From assembly GCF_026015295.1 (NCBI RefSeq), contig NZ_JAPDUW010000001.1, positions 1,302,001 through 1,366,000 of the forward strand: a stretch of 64,000 nucleotides of DNA. The letters run 5' to 3'. The stretch comes from Segatella copri (lineage in GTDB: Bacteria; Bacteroidota; Bacteroidia; Bacteroidales; Bacteroidaceae). The translations under genes were made by a program, and so were the position numbers. Shown here piece after piece: positions 15,506 through 25,383 of the stretch. The notes under the pieces are model-generated. The model had not been told where the DNA came from and did not search any database. It saw only the letters and a program-made list of their open reading frames with translations. Position 1 is the stretch's first letter. Each line of letters starts with the position of its first letter.

Positions 15506-18500
15506 ATGCAAAAGAATCAGTTTACCCCTAGCGCTTGCCGCTGGATTTTGCTAGGTTGTTGCCTCACCCCCCCATCCCTTGCCTCGATACAGGCACAGAA
15601 TGTGAATGGGAACGCAGCAGCCCAAACAGAAATTGCTGTTAAGCAAGGAGTGATAGAGGGAAAAGTTTTCGATAGCAGTGACCATGAACCCATGATTGGT
15701 GTAACCGTAGCTATCGAAGGTACAACCAACGCCGTAACGACAGACATCGATGGACACTTCGAACTGCCCGTTAGGAAGGAGTGCAACATCGTACTCTCCT
15801 TCATCGGCTACAAAAAGACAATAATCCGATTTACAGGCAGCAACCATGCCGACTTTGCCCGCATCATGATGAAATCTGAAGCCCAGAGTATCAAGGATGT
15901 GGTGGTTACAGGTGTATACCGACGCAAGAAGGAAAGCTTTACCGGTTCTTCGGCTACCTTCAAGGGCGATGAACTCAAGAGCGTGGGTGCACAGAACGTA
16001 CTCCAGAGTCTGAAAACCCTGGACCCATCTTTCAAGATTATGGACAACGCACTCTCAGGATCTAACCCTAACAAGATGCCTGACGTGGAAATCCGAGGTA
16101 AGTCGAGCGTTGCCGGACTGAAGGAGGAATATGGTTCCGACCCTAACCAGCCACTCTTTATCCTGGATGGTTTCGAAACAACCCTGGAAACCGTGATGAA
16201 CCTCAACATGAACCGCGTAGCATCGGTTACGCTGCTCAAGGATGCGGCATCTACAGCCATCTACGGTTCAAAAGCTGCCAATGGTGTGGTTGTCATCGAG
16301 ACCAAGACTCCGGTAAAGGGTAAGCTGCAGATTTCATATAAGGGCGACTACAGTCTGGATTTCGCTGACCTTTCAGACTACAATCTGATGAACTCCCGCG
16401 AAAAGCTGGAGTTCGAAAAACTGGCAGGCGTATACAAGGACAAGACCAACGATCCGTTCAACCAGATCAAGTTGGATAATCTCTACAATTCCCGTCTGCG
16501 CGATATCGAGCAGGGCGTAGATACCTACTGGCTCAGTGTGCCTCTGCGCACCGGATTCACCCATAAGCACAACGTATATGCCGAAGGTGGAGAAGGCAAC
16601 GTGAGATACGGACTGGGGCTGAACTTCGGACAGGTGAACGGCGTAATGAAGGGCTCAGACCGCCAGACTCTGGGCGGAAACCTCGACCTGATTTACCGCA
16701 CCGGCAAATTCCAGTTCAGTAACAAACTCTCCATCGACTATCTGGAGACCAACAACCCGACCGTTAGTTTCTCGGAATATGCCTATGCCAACCCATATTA
16801 CAGAAAGTATGGTATCGACGGCAAGATCAGCAAATATCTTTACTATCCGGAAGAGGGGCTGAATGACAACCCTGTATCAAACCCACTCTGGAATGCGCAT
16901 CTCAACAACTACGACAAGGGACAGCGTTTCGGCTTTACCAACAACTTCATCGCCGAATGGTTTGCTACAGCTGATCTCCGTGTGCGTGGCAAATTCGGTA
17001 TCACCAAGTATGATGATACCCAGGACAAGCGCCTTTCGCCAGAGCATACCGACTTTGATGACCAGGAAGCAACCCAGAAGGGACTATTCCAACACAGCCT
17101 GCAGAAATATCTCTACTACGAAGGCGACCTTTCTGCCACCTACGGAAAGCTGATAGCAGAGAAGCATCAGATAAACGCCGTATTGGGTTTCAACTTCAGC
17201 AAGACCACCAGCAAGACCAATGGCTATTCAGCCACCGGTTTTACCGACGACCAGTTTGATGCCCCTTCCTTTGCCAACAACTACCCTACAGGCGGCAAAC
17301 CAAGCTACAGCGAAAGCATCAAGCATGCCTCCAGTTTCTATCTGAACGGTGGCTATGCCTACGACAACCGCTATCTGCTGGACTTCAACCTGCGCAACGA
17401 TGGTGCCTCAATGTTTGGCACCGACAACCGGTTCCGTACCACCTGGTCAGTAGGTCTGGGTTGGAATATCCACAACGAAGAGTGGATGCAGGAGAACGGC
17501 ATTTTCCAGATGCTCAAACTGCGTGTCTCTGTGGGTAATCCGGGCAACCAGAACTTCTCTGCCTACCAGGCCTATACCACCTATATGTTCAACAGTCTGA
17601 TGACCAACGTATTCGGTACCGGTGTCATCATCAACAGCTTGGGCAACAACGATCTGGCATGGCAGGAGACCATCAACTACAACGTGGGAGCCGATATCAC
17701 CACGCTGGGCAACCGTCTGAATCTGACGCTTGATTACTACATCAAGAACACCGACCCATTGCTCGCCATCATCACCACCCCAGGTTCTATGGGTGTAACG
17801 AGCGAGGCTCTGAATGCCGGTAAGCAGAAGACCAACGGATGGGAAGCCACCATCAAGTTCTCTCCTATTTATATGCCTCATGAGCGCATCAACTGGAATA
17901 TCTCGCTGAGTGCCACCCACTCCAAGTCGAAATATGCCAACATCGGCAATGCCTTCAGCGCACTGAACGAGAGCGGAAAGACAGGACTTCACAACACCAC
18001 CCGCTATTACGACGGCGGAAGTCCTACAGCCATCTGGGCAGTACGTTCAGCAGGCATCGATCCAGCTACCGGCAAGGAGCTGTTCATCAAGCGCGACGGC
18101 ACCTATTCGTTTACCTATGATGCCAGCGACGAGGTAGTATGCGGCGATACCGAACCGGATGTAGAGGGACTGCTGGGAACCACCTTCTATTACAAGGGAT
18201 TCTCATTCAGCTGTTTCTTCCGCTACCAGTATGGCGGCCAGCTCTTCAACAGTTCGCTCTTCGACAAGGTAGAGAACATCGGAACAGCCGACATCTACAA
18301 CAACCAGGACCGCCGAGCCCTCTACGACCGCTGGAGCATCAACAACCGCAATGCCCAGTTCAAGGGCATCTCGATGGTACAGAAAACCGACAAGTCATCC
18401 CGCTTCGTAATGGATGAGAATACACTTACATGCGAGTCAATCAATCTGGGTTACGAATTCCCGCTCAACATCGCCAAGAAGTTTGGCATGCAAGCTCTTT

Positions 18501-18613
18501 CCGTTCAGGCCAACATGAACGACATCTTCCGTTGGTCAACTGTAAAGGCTGAGCGAGGCATCGACTATCCGTTTGCCCGTACCGTGTCATTCTCAATAGG
18601 TGCAACATTCTAA
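15506..18613 (+). CDS. SusC/RagA-type TonB-linked outer membrane protein
   Basis: A 1035-residue TonB-dependent transporter. Residues 1-30 are a signal peptide. A carboxypeptidase-regulatory-like domain follows (GVIEGKVFDSSDHEPMIGVT, DIDGHFELPV). The TonB plug has SusC signatures (VVVTGVYRRKKESFTGS, EIRGKSSVAG, PLFILDGFE, NRVASVTLLKDAASTAIYGS, AANGVVVIETK). The remaining ~750 residues form the 22-stranded barrel and end in an aromatic-terminated strand (SFSIGATF). It imports a substrate captured by the SusD partner that follows. The neighbours contain no glycoside hydrolase, so the substrate may not be a glycan. Confidence 0.95.
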   Translation: MQKNQFTPSACRWILLGCCLTPPSLASIQAQNVNGNAAAQTEIAVKQGVIEGKVFDSSDHEPMIGVTVAIEGTTNAVTTDIDGHFELPVRKECNIVLSFIGYKKTIIRFTGSNHADFARIMMKSEAQSIKDVVVTGVYRRKKESFTGSSATFKGDELKSVGAQNVLQSLKTLDPSFKIMDNALSGSNPNKMPDVEIRGKSSVAGLKEEYGSDPNQPLFILDGFETTLETVMNLNMNRVASVTLLKDAASTAIYGSKAANGVVVIETKTPVKGKLQISYKGDYSLDFADLSDYNLMNSREKLEFEKLAGVYKDKTNDPFNQIKLDNLYNSRLRDIEQGVDTYWLSVPLRTGFTHKHNVYAEGGEGNVRYGLGLNFGQVNGVMKGSDRQTLGGNLDLIYRTGKFQFSNKLSIDYLETNNPTVSFSEYAYANPYYRKYGIDGKISKYLYYPEEGLNDNPVSNPLWNAHLNNYDKGQRFGFTNNFIAEWFATADLRVRGKFGITKYDDTQDKRLSPEHTDFDDQEATQKGLFQHSLQKYLYYEGDLSATYGKLIAEKHQINAVLGFNFSKTTSKTNGYSATGFTDDQFDAPSFANNYPTGGKPSYSESIKHASSFYLNGGYAYDNRYLLDFNLRNDGASMFGTDNRFRTTWSVGLGWNIHNEEWMQENGIFQMLKLRVSVGNPGNQNFSAYQAYTTYMFNSLMTNVFGTGVIINSLGNNDLAWQETINYNVGADITTLGNRLNLTLDYYIKNTDPLLAIITTPGSMGVTSEALNAGKQKTNGWEATIKFSPIYMPHERINWNISLSATHSKSKYANIGNAFSALNESGKTGLHNTTRYYDGGSPTAIWAVRSAGIDPATGKELFIKRDGTYSFTYDASDEVVCGDTEPDVEGLLGTTFYYKGFSFSCFFRYQYGGQLFNSSLFDKVENIGTADIYNNQDRRALYDRWSINNRNAQFKGISMVQKTDKSSRFVMDENTLTCESINLGYEFPLNIAKKFGMQALSVQANMNDIFRWSTVKAERGIDYPFARTVSFSIGATF

Positions 18614-18623
18614 ACAGAACGCA

Positions 18624-20072
18624 ATGAAAAAGATATTATATACAATGATTTTAGCCTGCAGCACGATGATGGTATCGTGCGACAGCTGGTTGGAAGTGAA
18701 ACCATACGACAAGATATCGGAGGGCGAGCTTCAGAAATCAGAAGAAGGCTACCAGAAAATGCTCAACGGTATCTACATCGACCTCAACAGCGATGCACTC
18801 TACGGCCAGTCGCTGTCGGTAGAGATGATTGAGGTGATGGGTGGTGCATACGCCATCGGTACCGACAACAGCGTATGGGGCAACTACAAAGACCTCTCCA
18901 ACTACCAGTATGGCACAGAATACTGGCGCAACCGCCTGGACCAAACCTGGAACAAGGCTTATGCGCTGATTCTGAACTGCAACAAGATTCTGGAGAGTAT
19001 CGACCAGAACCAAGGTCTCTTTACAGGCGGCAACTATTATGCCGTAAAGGGAGAAGCACTGGCGCTGAGAGCGATGCTGCACTTCGACATGCTGCGCCTC
19101 TTCGGTCCGGTTTATGCCAAGGACAGCGATAAGAAGGCGATACCTTATTATAATAAGCAGACCAACAGTCCGGAGCCTATCCTCACAGCCAAGGAGGTGG
19201 CAGAGAAGGTGGTTGCCGACCTGGAGGAAGCCCGCATCCTGCTTGCCAACGACCCGGTGAAGACAGAAGGAACCCTGATGAGCGGTTCGCAAGACGGTAC
19301 GAGCAACTTCATGCGCTACCGTGCTCTCCGACTTAACTACTATGCCGTAGAGGCCCTTCTGGCTCGTGTGAATCTCTATATGGGCAATAAGACCGAAGCG
19401 TTCAAGTATGCCACCGATGTCATCAAGACTGCCGACCAGGGCATCTTCCCATTCGTAGACAAGAGTCTGGTTATAGGTTCGCCAGCCGACCCTGACCGCA
19501 TCTTCTCTTCAGAGGTACTGTTTGCACTGACCAACACCAGCCGCAGCAAGATTCACAAGAATTTCTACGATCCGTCACGATTGCCAAACTATGTGTTCCG
19601 CATGGACGATAACCTGATGAGCAACATCGTGTATGGCGGTGCAGCAACAACCGGCGGCTATCAGGACGACTACCGTTACCGTGCCAACTGGATAGCAACA
19701 GGCAGCAACCGTTATTTCTACAAGTATAGCGATATGGTGGCTAACGGAAGCATCCAGAACACGATGATTCCGATGATACGTCTGGGTGAGATGTTCCTCA
19801 TAGCAGCCGAGAGCCAGAGCGACGATCTGGCAAAGGGAGTACAGTATGTCAACGCCCTGCGCAGAAACCGTGGTGTAGCAAACCTTCAGACCCTGACTCC
19901 TGATTTACTGAAGTATGAGTACATCCGCGAGTTGTATGGCGAAGGCCAGCTGTTCTATCTCTACAAGCGATTGAACTGCGACATCATCACCTCTTCTAAC
20001 GCGAACAAGAATCCAAAGGCAAGCGACCTCATCTTCGTGGTTCCACTGCCTGACTCTGAGACAGAGAACTAG
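18624..20072 (+). CDS. RagB/SusD-type substrate-binding lipoprotein
   Basis: A 482-residue surface lipoprotein with lipobox MMVSC-DS and the SusD fold: SEGELQKSEEGYQKMLNGIY near the N-terminus, helical TPR-like segments (KGEALALRAMLHFDMLRLFG, LRLNYYAVEALLARVNLYMG), and the C-terminal IPMIRLGEMFLIAAES and EYIRELYGEGQLFYLYKR. It caps the SusC barrel and binds the substrate. ATG 18624 is chosen; an in-frame GTG 24 bases upstream overlaps the SusC end and lacks a signal peptide at its front. Confidence 0.93.
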   Translation: MKKILYTMILACSTMMVSCDSWLEVKPYDKISEGELQKSEEGYQKMLNGIYIDLNSDALYGQSLSVEMIEVMGGAYAIGTDNSVWGNYKDLSNYQYGTEYWRNRLDQTWNKAYALILNCNKILESIDQNQGLFTGGNYYAVKGEALALRAMLHFDMLRLFGPVYAKDSDKKAIPYYNKQTNSPEPILTAKEVAEKVVADLEEARILLANDPVKTEGTLMSGSQDGTSNFMRYRALRLNYYAVEALLARVNLYMGNKTEAFKYATDVIKTADQGIFPFVDKSLVIGSPADPDRIFSSEVLFALTNTSRSKIHKNFYDPSRLPNYVFRMDDNLMSNIVYGGAATTGGYQDDYRYRANWIATGSNRYFYKYSDMVANGSIQNTMIPMIRLGEMFLIAAESQSDDLAKGVQYVNALRRNRGVANLQTLTPDLLKYEYIRELYGEGQLFYLYKRLNCDIITSSNANKNPKASDLIFVVPLPDSETEN

Positions 20073-20113
20073 TTAAGAGTTTATAGTTAAGACTAATTAT
20101 ATACGATTTTTAT

Positions 20114-20878
20114 ATGAAATATCAGATAAAGACTCTATTGATTGGAGCGATGGCAGCCCTATCTCTAGGCTCATGTAGCGAACAGGAACCGGATGTTTTT
20201 CAGAACATTAACGGCGTTTACCTGAACAATCGCTCCAACACCAATATCCTGCAGGCAAACACCAATGTGACCTTTGTCTATCAGAAAGGCGATGAGATGC
20301 AGGTGCCTGTCAAGATACAGCTGGTAGGCCGTCCTACAGACCACCCTCGCGAGATAGCCCTCACGGTTAGCTCGGAGGATGCACAGGAAGGCACAGACTA
20401 CATCCTGCCGGAAAAGGCTGAGATGCCAGCGGGCGAAACCGTACTGGAATATATGATTACGCTGAAACGTACTGCCATCCTGAAAACTCAGGAGAAGCAT
20501 ATACAGGTAAGTCTGCAGCCTAACGAGAACTTCACACTTCCCGTTACCGAAGAGACAACAGCCAACGGCGATGTGGTTTCTACCCTTTCTTATCAGATTA
20601 TCTTCTCTGACAAGTTTACCACGGCACCAAAGGCATGGAAGACCGATCTGCTCGGCGATTTCACCCAGCAGAAGTTCGAACTGGCTTGCAAGGTACTCGA
20701 CCTGGACCCAGCCGATTTCAACGACGATTCTAAGATGACGCTTGCCATGCAGAGCTATGTAAGTTCTGAGATGCGGAGCTATGTGAGAGAGCAGCAGAAA
20801 CTTCGCAACAACGGCGAGGCATACGATGCCGATGCATTCGATGCAAAGGGCAATGCGCTGGCTTTTTATGGAGAATAA
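20114..20878 (+). CDS. DUF4843 domain-containing lipoprotein
   Basis: A 254-residue lipoprotein (lipobox LGSC-SE). The body matches DUF4843, a beta-sandwich family encoded after susD in many Bacteroidota loci: EIALTVSSEDAQEGTDYILP, ILKTQEKHIQVSLQPNENF, YQIIFSDKFTTAPKAW. Its C-terminus (DPADFNDDSKMTLAMQSYVS) is helical. It is likely a surface accessory binding protein of the transporter. Spacing is 41 bases after susD and 17 before the next gene, so one operon is likely. Confidence 0.85.
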   Translation: MKYQIKTLLIGAMAALSLGSCSEQEPDVFQNINGVYLNNRSNTNILQANTNVTFVYQKGDEMQVPVKIQLVGRPTDHPREIALTVSSEDAQEGTDYILPEKAEMPAGETVLEYMITLKRTAILKTQEKHIQVSLQPNENFTLPVTEETTANGDVVSTLSYQIIFSDKFTTAPKAWKTDLLGDFTQQKFELACKVLDLDPADFNDDSKMTLAMQSYVSSEMRSYVREQQKLRNNGEAYDADAFDAKGNALAFYGE

Positions 20879-20895
20879 AAAAAAACTGGAAGATT

Positions 20896-22452
20896 ATGAG
20901 AAATTATAAAATAATGGCAGCGGCTCTGATGATGGCTACGATGATGGCAGGATGCTCGCAAGATGAGGGCAACTACGATTATCACAGTCTGAACGAGCCT
21001 ACTATCACCGGCGTACCTGAGACCATCTCGGTACTCACCCATGCCAACATCGACCTCGACCCGAATTTGGGCGACAACATCACCGACCTCGATGCCTACA
21101 ACTACGAGTGGAAGGTCGTCAATAAGTCGGGCGACAACAAGGTGACCGTGCTTGGCAACGAAAAACATCTCGTGCAGGAAATGACGCTTCCTGCAGGAGA
21201 ATATATCCTCTACTTCACCGCAACAGAGAAGAAGACCGGACTCTTCTGGCAGCAGAGCTATACACTCACAGTGAGCGATACCTCTTCAGAAGGCTGGATG
21301 GTGCTCTGTGATGTGAACGGCAAGACCCGTCTCGACATGATATCGAAGGTTACAGGTAAAACCTATCTCGACATCCTCAAGACCAGCGGAATGCCTGAGT
21401 TGAATCATCCATACAGCATCCAGTATGCGCCAAACAGCGGACATTCCGACTCTCCTTTCTATCTCTTTACTGCCGACGGAGCCACCCGTCTGTCAAAGAA
21501 CAGTTTTGTATGGCAGAAGGATTACGACTTCAGGTACGAGGTAGCCAAGCAGACCAATCTGAAGCCACAGAGCATGGTATGCGACCAGAGCGGCATGATG
21601 AGAATGATTGTGAGCGACGGCTATGCATATTCGGCATCCAACATGGGTATCCAGGGACTCTTCGCTGCCGTCAACAAGCAGCCTGTTCTTGCACCAGCTG
21701 TAGGAGCCAACATCGGAGCATCCTCTTACGCATCCATCTATCTGCTTTATGATAATGTGAACAAGTGCTTCATGTCCTGCTGTCCATTCCTGCCGGGTCT
21801 TTCACTCTCTGATGTTTCCTATCACAGCATGAAGGATATGGAAGAGATTGCTACCGGATACAAGGGATCGGATATGATAACCGGCAAAGCCTTCAGCGAA
21901 TATCCTACCGGCAAGGATTTCGTGTATATGGAGAATACGAAATATGACCCGGGAAATGCCAAGATGGGCATCACCTATACCATCCTGCGCAGCGGAAAGA
22001 AGTTTGAACTGTATGGCATTCAGCTGGGTGATATGCTCTGCTATGCCGACTGCACCTTTGCACTGGGTAAGGCTTACTACGGCGACTTGAGCGACTGCAA
22101 AGACATCGCCAATGCCTCTTGCTTCGCCTTCAGTTCACAGAAGAACTACATGTATTATGCAGTAGGCAGTACCGTTTATCGCGTGAACCTCTCGGAGAAA
22201 CCATTGAAGGCAGAGCGCCAGTTCAGTTTCAACGGCGAAACCATCACGATGATGAAGTTTAATTTCTATCAGAATTCAGCTTCAGCCCATGATTACGATC
22301 TCATCGTAGGTTCAGAGAACAGCAATGGTTCGGGTACACTCCGCATCTACGACGGCATGAGCGCAGAGGGCGATTTCTCTAAGGTTACACCTACCAGCTA
22401 TTCAGGCTTCGGCAAGATTGTAGATGCTACTTACCGTGAGCGTACCAACTAA
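20896..22452 (+). CDS. PKD-like family lipoprotein
   Basis: A 518-residue lipoprotein (lipobox MAGC-SQ) that matches the PKD-like family (PKD_6) routinely found with DUF4843 next to SusCD pairs. Signatures are DEGNYDYHSLNEPTITGVPE, a PKD-like beta domain (YNYEWKVVNKSGDNKV, AGEYILYFTATEKKTG) and a long C-terminal repeat region that may fold as a propeller (GWMVLCDVNGKTRLDMI, YYAVGSTVYRVNLSEK). It probably sits on the surface and binds a macromolecular ligand. The gene follows DUF4843 directly. Confidence 0.85.
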   Translation: MRNYKIMAAALMMATMMAGCSQDEGNYDYHSLNEPTITGVPETISVLTHANIDLDPNLGDNITDLDAYNYEWKVVNKSGDNKVTVLGNEKHLVQEMTLPAGEYILYFTATEKKTGLFWQQSYTLTVSDTSSEGWMVLCDVNGKTRLDMISKVTGKTYLDILKTSGMPELNHPYSIQYAPNSGHSDSPFYLFTADGATRLSKNSFVWQKDYDFRYEVAKQTNLKPQSMVCDQSGMMRMIVSDGYAYSASNMGIQGLFAAVNKQPVLAPAVGANIGASSYASIYLLYDNVNKCFMSCCPFLPGLSLSDVSYHSMKDMEEIATGYKGSDMITGKAFSEYPTGKDFVYMENTKYDPGNAKMGITYTILRSGKKFELYGIQLGDMLCYADCTFALGKAYYGDLSDCKDIANASCFAFSSQKNYMYYAVGSTVYRVNLSEKPLKAERQFSFNGETITMMKFNFYQNSASAHDYDLIVGSENSNGSGTLRIYDGMSAEGDFSKVTPTSYSGFGKIVDATYRERTN

Positions 22453-22479
22453 TCATCAACTTTAAAAAAGAAAGTAAAA

Positions 22480-23829
22480 ATGAAGAATAGAATATTATCA
22501 TTGCTTCTGTTCCTGCTGGCTGCAGTGAACATGCACGCCGCTGAGGGCATCACCATTAGATTTGACGTCAAGAATCCGGTGCTCTCCAATGTAGTACTCG
22601 TTTACCACATGAGCGTCAACGAATTTCCACTGACCGACGGAAAGGCTACCATGCAGCTCGACGGCATGGATGCTCTCTACGCCAACGTTTATTATGGCGA
22701 GAAAACCAAGAACGTATATCTTCAGAAGGGCGACGATGTAACCATCTCGTTCGATGCCAACGATTTCGACAACACCTTCGCCGTGAAGGGCGGCAACGAG
22801 AAAGCTATCGATTACTTGAACAAGATTCAGTTAACCGGCTTGCCTAATGAGGCTTACATCCAGCCTTGGAGCGAGTTTAAGGCTACCATTGACAAGAAGA
22901 TAGCTTCGATGAAACGCCTGCTGAAGGCACGCAAGTTTGCTGCCGACGACAAATTCCTGAAGATGGAAGAAGGCAGAATCACCTACTTCTATGCCAATGC
23001 CTTCCTGATGTATCCGGTAAGTCATACTTATCTCACTCAGGATACCACTCTGGTATTGGGTAAAGACTATTACGATACCCTGCGCCAGTATGTGAAGGAG
23101 GATGATGATCTCGCCGACAACGATGAGTATCGCAACTATATGATTGAGACAGCCCACGTATTTGATGAAGCGGGAAAGAACATCCGCCAACTCTATCCTA
23201 AGGTGCTTGCAGAGATGAGCTATATCGGCGAGAATACGAAGAGCGACAAGGTGCGCGAATCGCTGATTCATTTCCTGGCTTTCACCTATGTTGAAGGTAA
23301 TGGCGTGGAGAACATCACCGATCTGCAGAATCTGTACTATACCTATGTTACATCGCCTCGCCTGAATGACATCTTCAAGAAGGCATGTGCCAAATGGGAC
23401 AAAGCGGCTGTGGGGCGTCCATCACCTATGTTCAAGGGTGTGGATGTAAACGGCAAGGAGATGACGCTCCGTGATTTCCGTGGCAAGTACATATATATAG
23501 ATATGTGGGCTACCTGGTGCGGACCATGCCAGAAAGAGTTGCCATTCCTCAAGAAACTGGAAGAGAAGTTCAAGGGCAGAAACATCGTTTTCGTAGGTCT
23601 TTCTATCGACCAGGACAAGGCGAAGTGGGCTGCCAGGGTGAAGAGCGGTGCACTGAGCGGTACACAACTTTATATCGGTAAGGGCAGCAAGTTCCAGAGC
23701 GATTACCGCATCAGCGGCATTCCTCGCTTCATCCTCCTCGATCCTAACGGCAGAATCGTGAATCCAGACATGACCCGTCCTTCAAGCGAGGACACAGAGA
23801 AGATTCTGAACAGTCAGCCTGGGTTGTAA
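22480..23829 (+). CDS. TlpA-family thiol:disulfide oxidoreductase
   Basis: A 449-residue protein with a signal peptide (LLLFLLAAVNMHA-A). An N-terminal beta-rich domain resembling DUF4369 (~20-120) and a helical middle lead to a C-terminal thioredoxin domain (~310-449): DFRGKYIYIDMWATWCGPCQ with the WCGPC active site at ~347, and the cis-Pro region ISGIPRFILLD. It works in the periplasm, reducing or isomerising disulfides. It is probably co-transcribed with the SusCD genes. Such TlpA proteins often accompany peptide-type SusCD loci; that link is inference here. Confidence 0.9.
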   Translation: MKNRILSLLLFLLAAVNMHAAEGITIRFDVKNPVLSNVVLVYHMSVNEFPLTDGKATMQLDGMDALYANVYYGEKTKNVYLQKGDDVTISFDANDFDNTFAVKGGNEKAIDYLNKIQLTGLPNEAYIQPWSEFKATIDKKIASMKRLLKARKFAADDKFLKMEEGRITYFYANAFLMYPVSHTYLTQDTTLVLGKDYYDTLRQYVKEDDDLADNDEYRNYMIETAHVFDEAGKNIRQLYPKVLAEMSYIGENTKSDKVRESLIHFLAFTYVEGNGVENITDLQNLYYTYVTSPRLNDIFKKACAKWDKAAVGRPSPMFKGVDVNGKEMTLRDFRGKYIYIDMWATWCGPCQKELPFLKKLEEKFKGRNIVFVGLSIDQDKAKWAARVKSGALSGTQLYIGKGSKFQSDYRISGIPRFILLDPNGRIVNPDMTRPSSEDTEKILNSQPGL

Positions 23830-23875
23830 GAATAGAGTTTAAAAACAATATATTTATTAATTTAAACACAGCACT

Positions 23876-25201
23876 ATGAAAAAATTGATTTCAATGATGT
23901 TGATGCTTTGTGCATTCATCACTTTCTCAGCGTGTTCGTCAGACGACGATGGTCCTACTAACCCAGTAAGCAATGCAGTGGTTCCAACTTCTGCAAAGAT
24001 TGGTGCCGAGGTAACCGTACAGGGTAGCGGTTTCGCTGCTGGTCAGACTCTTTATCTCCAGCCAGAGCAGGGAACTGAGGTTAACACCAATGCCAAGATG
24101 ACTTCTAACGGTGCAACCTTCACCATTCCTTACACCATGACTGAAGGTAAGGTAAACGTAGTATTGAAGACAGGTAATGATAGCTGGACATTGGGCAGCA
24201 TGACTCTTCTTGCAGCTGACAACCCAATCTCTACCTTGTCATTGCCAGGCGAGATGGGTATTGGCGAGGAAGTAACCCTTACCGGTATCGGTTTTGCCCA
24301 GGGCGACAAGATTGTAGTTGGTGACAAGAAATTAGAGACAACAGTTACAACTGATGGCGTAAAGGTTACTATTCCTGCTGATTTGGCAGAGGGCGAATAT
24401 GCCGTATCTCTGGTTCGCAGCAATGCTTCTTGGGAGTTAGGTAAGGTATATGCCTTCCAGAAACGCCAGGTTGAGAGCATTACTGTATCAGATAATGCGG
24501 CACTCAACCTGTATGCCCCTACCTTGGGTCTTACAGAAGGCGTTTTAACTCTCAACATGTTTTACAATGAAGATGGAACTCTCAAGGAAATTACTTCTAA
24601 TGGTAGTCTTGGTTGGGTTTTCAATTACAACGGAAAAACTGTTTCTGTAGAAAATAATCCTTATACTTATACTCTTGATGATCAGGGTCGCGTTATCAGC
24701 AGTACAGGTATGGATATGATGACAGGCGAAAAGGCAACTTATACTTGGAGCTACGATGCAAACGGTTACCTCACAAGCGTTAAGCAGGTAGGTGCAGCAG
24801 ATGACGCTGATGTAAATTTCCTGAGCACTTATACTGATGGCAACTTGTCTGCATATACTCTAAGCTTAACTAACGAGTTCACAACAAATAAGAGTATCCG
24901 TACATGCCCAAACACCGTAGAGCCTTATTATTTGCTGAACACCTTTAGCTGGTTAATGAGCCGTGATGACTTATTCCTTGGTTTCCTTCTCAACCGCAAC
25001 GTAAAGGTATCTACCTATGTTCCAAATCAGGTAGTTGCTGATGATCAGAATATGGAGACAGGAGAAATGATCAAAGCCACAACAGGTATTGAGAGTTCAT
25101 TTGGGAACAACGCTTTGACCATACAGAGCACAGGTGCTGCCATTTCACAGGCACAAGGCATTTATGCCAACAAGGTAGTTGTCAAGTACAAGAACAAGTA
25201 A
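23876..25201 (+). CDS. Lipoprotein with IPT/TIG-like repeats and YD-like repeats
   Basis: A 441-residue lipoprotein (lipobox FSAC-SS followed by DDDG, a surface-export type tail). Two IPT/TIG-like repeats follow at ~35-100 and ~115-185: AKIGAEVTVQGSGFAAGQTL and GIGEEVTLTGIGFAQGDKIV, each ending in an EGKVNVVL or EGEYAVSL strand. The C-terminal half has repeated YD-like strands (TYTLDDQGRVISSTGMDM, YTWSYDANGYLTSVKQVG) as in DUF4595-type proteins. It is likely a surface glycan- or protein-binding partner of the transporter. It is the last gene before a strong hairpin. Confidence 0.75.
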   Translation: MKKLISMMLMLCAFITFSACSSDDDGPTNPVSNAVVPTSAKIGAEVTVQGSGFAAGQTLYLQPEQGTEVNTNAKMTSNGATFTIPYTMTEGKVNVVLKTGNDSWTLGSMTLLAADNPISTLSLPGEMGIGEEVTLTGIGFAQGDKIVVGDKKLETTVTTDGVKVTIPADLAEGEYAVSLVRSNASWELGKVYAFQKRQVESITVSDNAALNLYAPTLGLTEGVLTLNMFYNEDGTLKEITSNGSLGWVFNYNGKTVSVENNPYTYTLDDQGRVISSTGMDMMTGEKATYTWSYDANGYLTSVKQVGAADDADVNFLSTYTDGNLSAYTLSLTNEFTTNKSIRTCPNTVEPYYLLNTFSWLMSRDDLFLGFLLNRNVKVSTYVPNQVVADDQNMETGEMIKATTGIESSFGNNALTIQSTGAAISQAQGIYANKVVVKYKNK

Positions 25202-25237
25202 TCGGTTAAGCCTTTACAAATCGCTTAAACGATACAT

Positions 25238-25292
25238 AATAATTAAAGCCCGACAGGAAGCAGCAACGCTCTCCTATCGGGCATTAATTATT
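25238..25292. terminator. Hairpin ending the SusCD locus
   Basis: AATAATTAA-AGCCCGA-AGGAG (25238-25259) pairs with CTCCT-TCGGGC-TTAATTATT (25271-25292), with one bulged base on each side. Confidence 0.75.
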
Positions 25293-25333
25293 GTGTAAAG
25301 AAGAGACATTCAAAAAAAAAATATGGAAAAGGC

Positions 25334-25364
25334 TTGCAAGTTTCGGAATATTGGCGTATATTTG
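25334..25364 (+). promoter_or_regulatory. Promoter of the second Rpn gene
   Basis: TTG at 25334-25336, a 20-base spacer, then TATATTTG at 25357-25364. The start codon lies 20 bases downstream, which supports ATG 25384 over an earlier in-frame start. Confidence 0.65.
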
Positions 25365-25383
25365 CAGAAAAAAAGAAAGGCTT

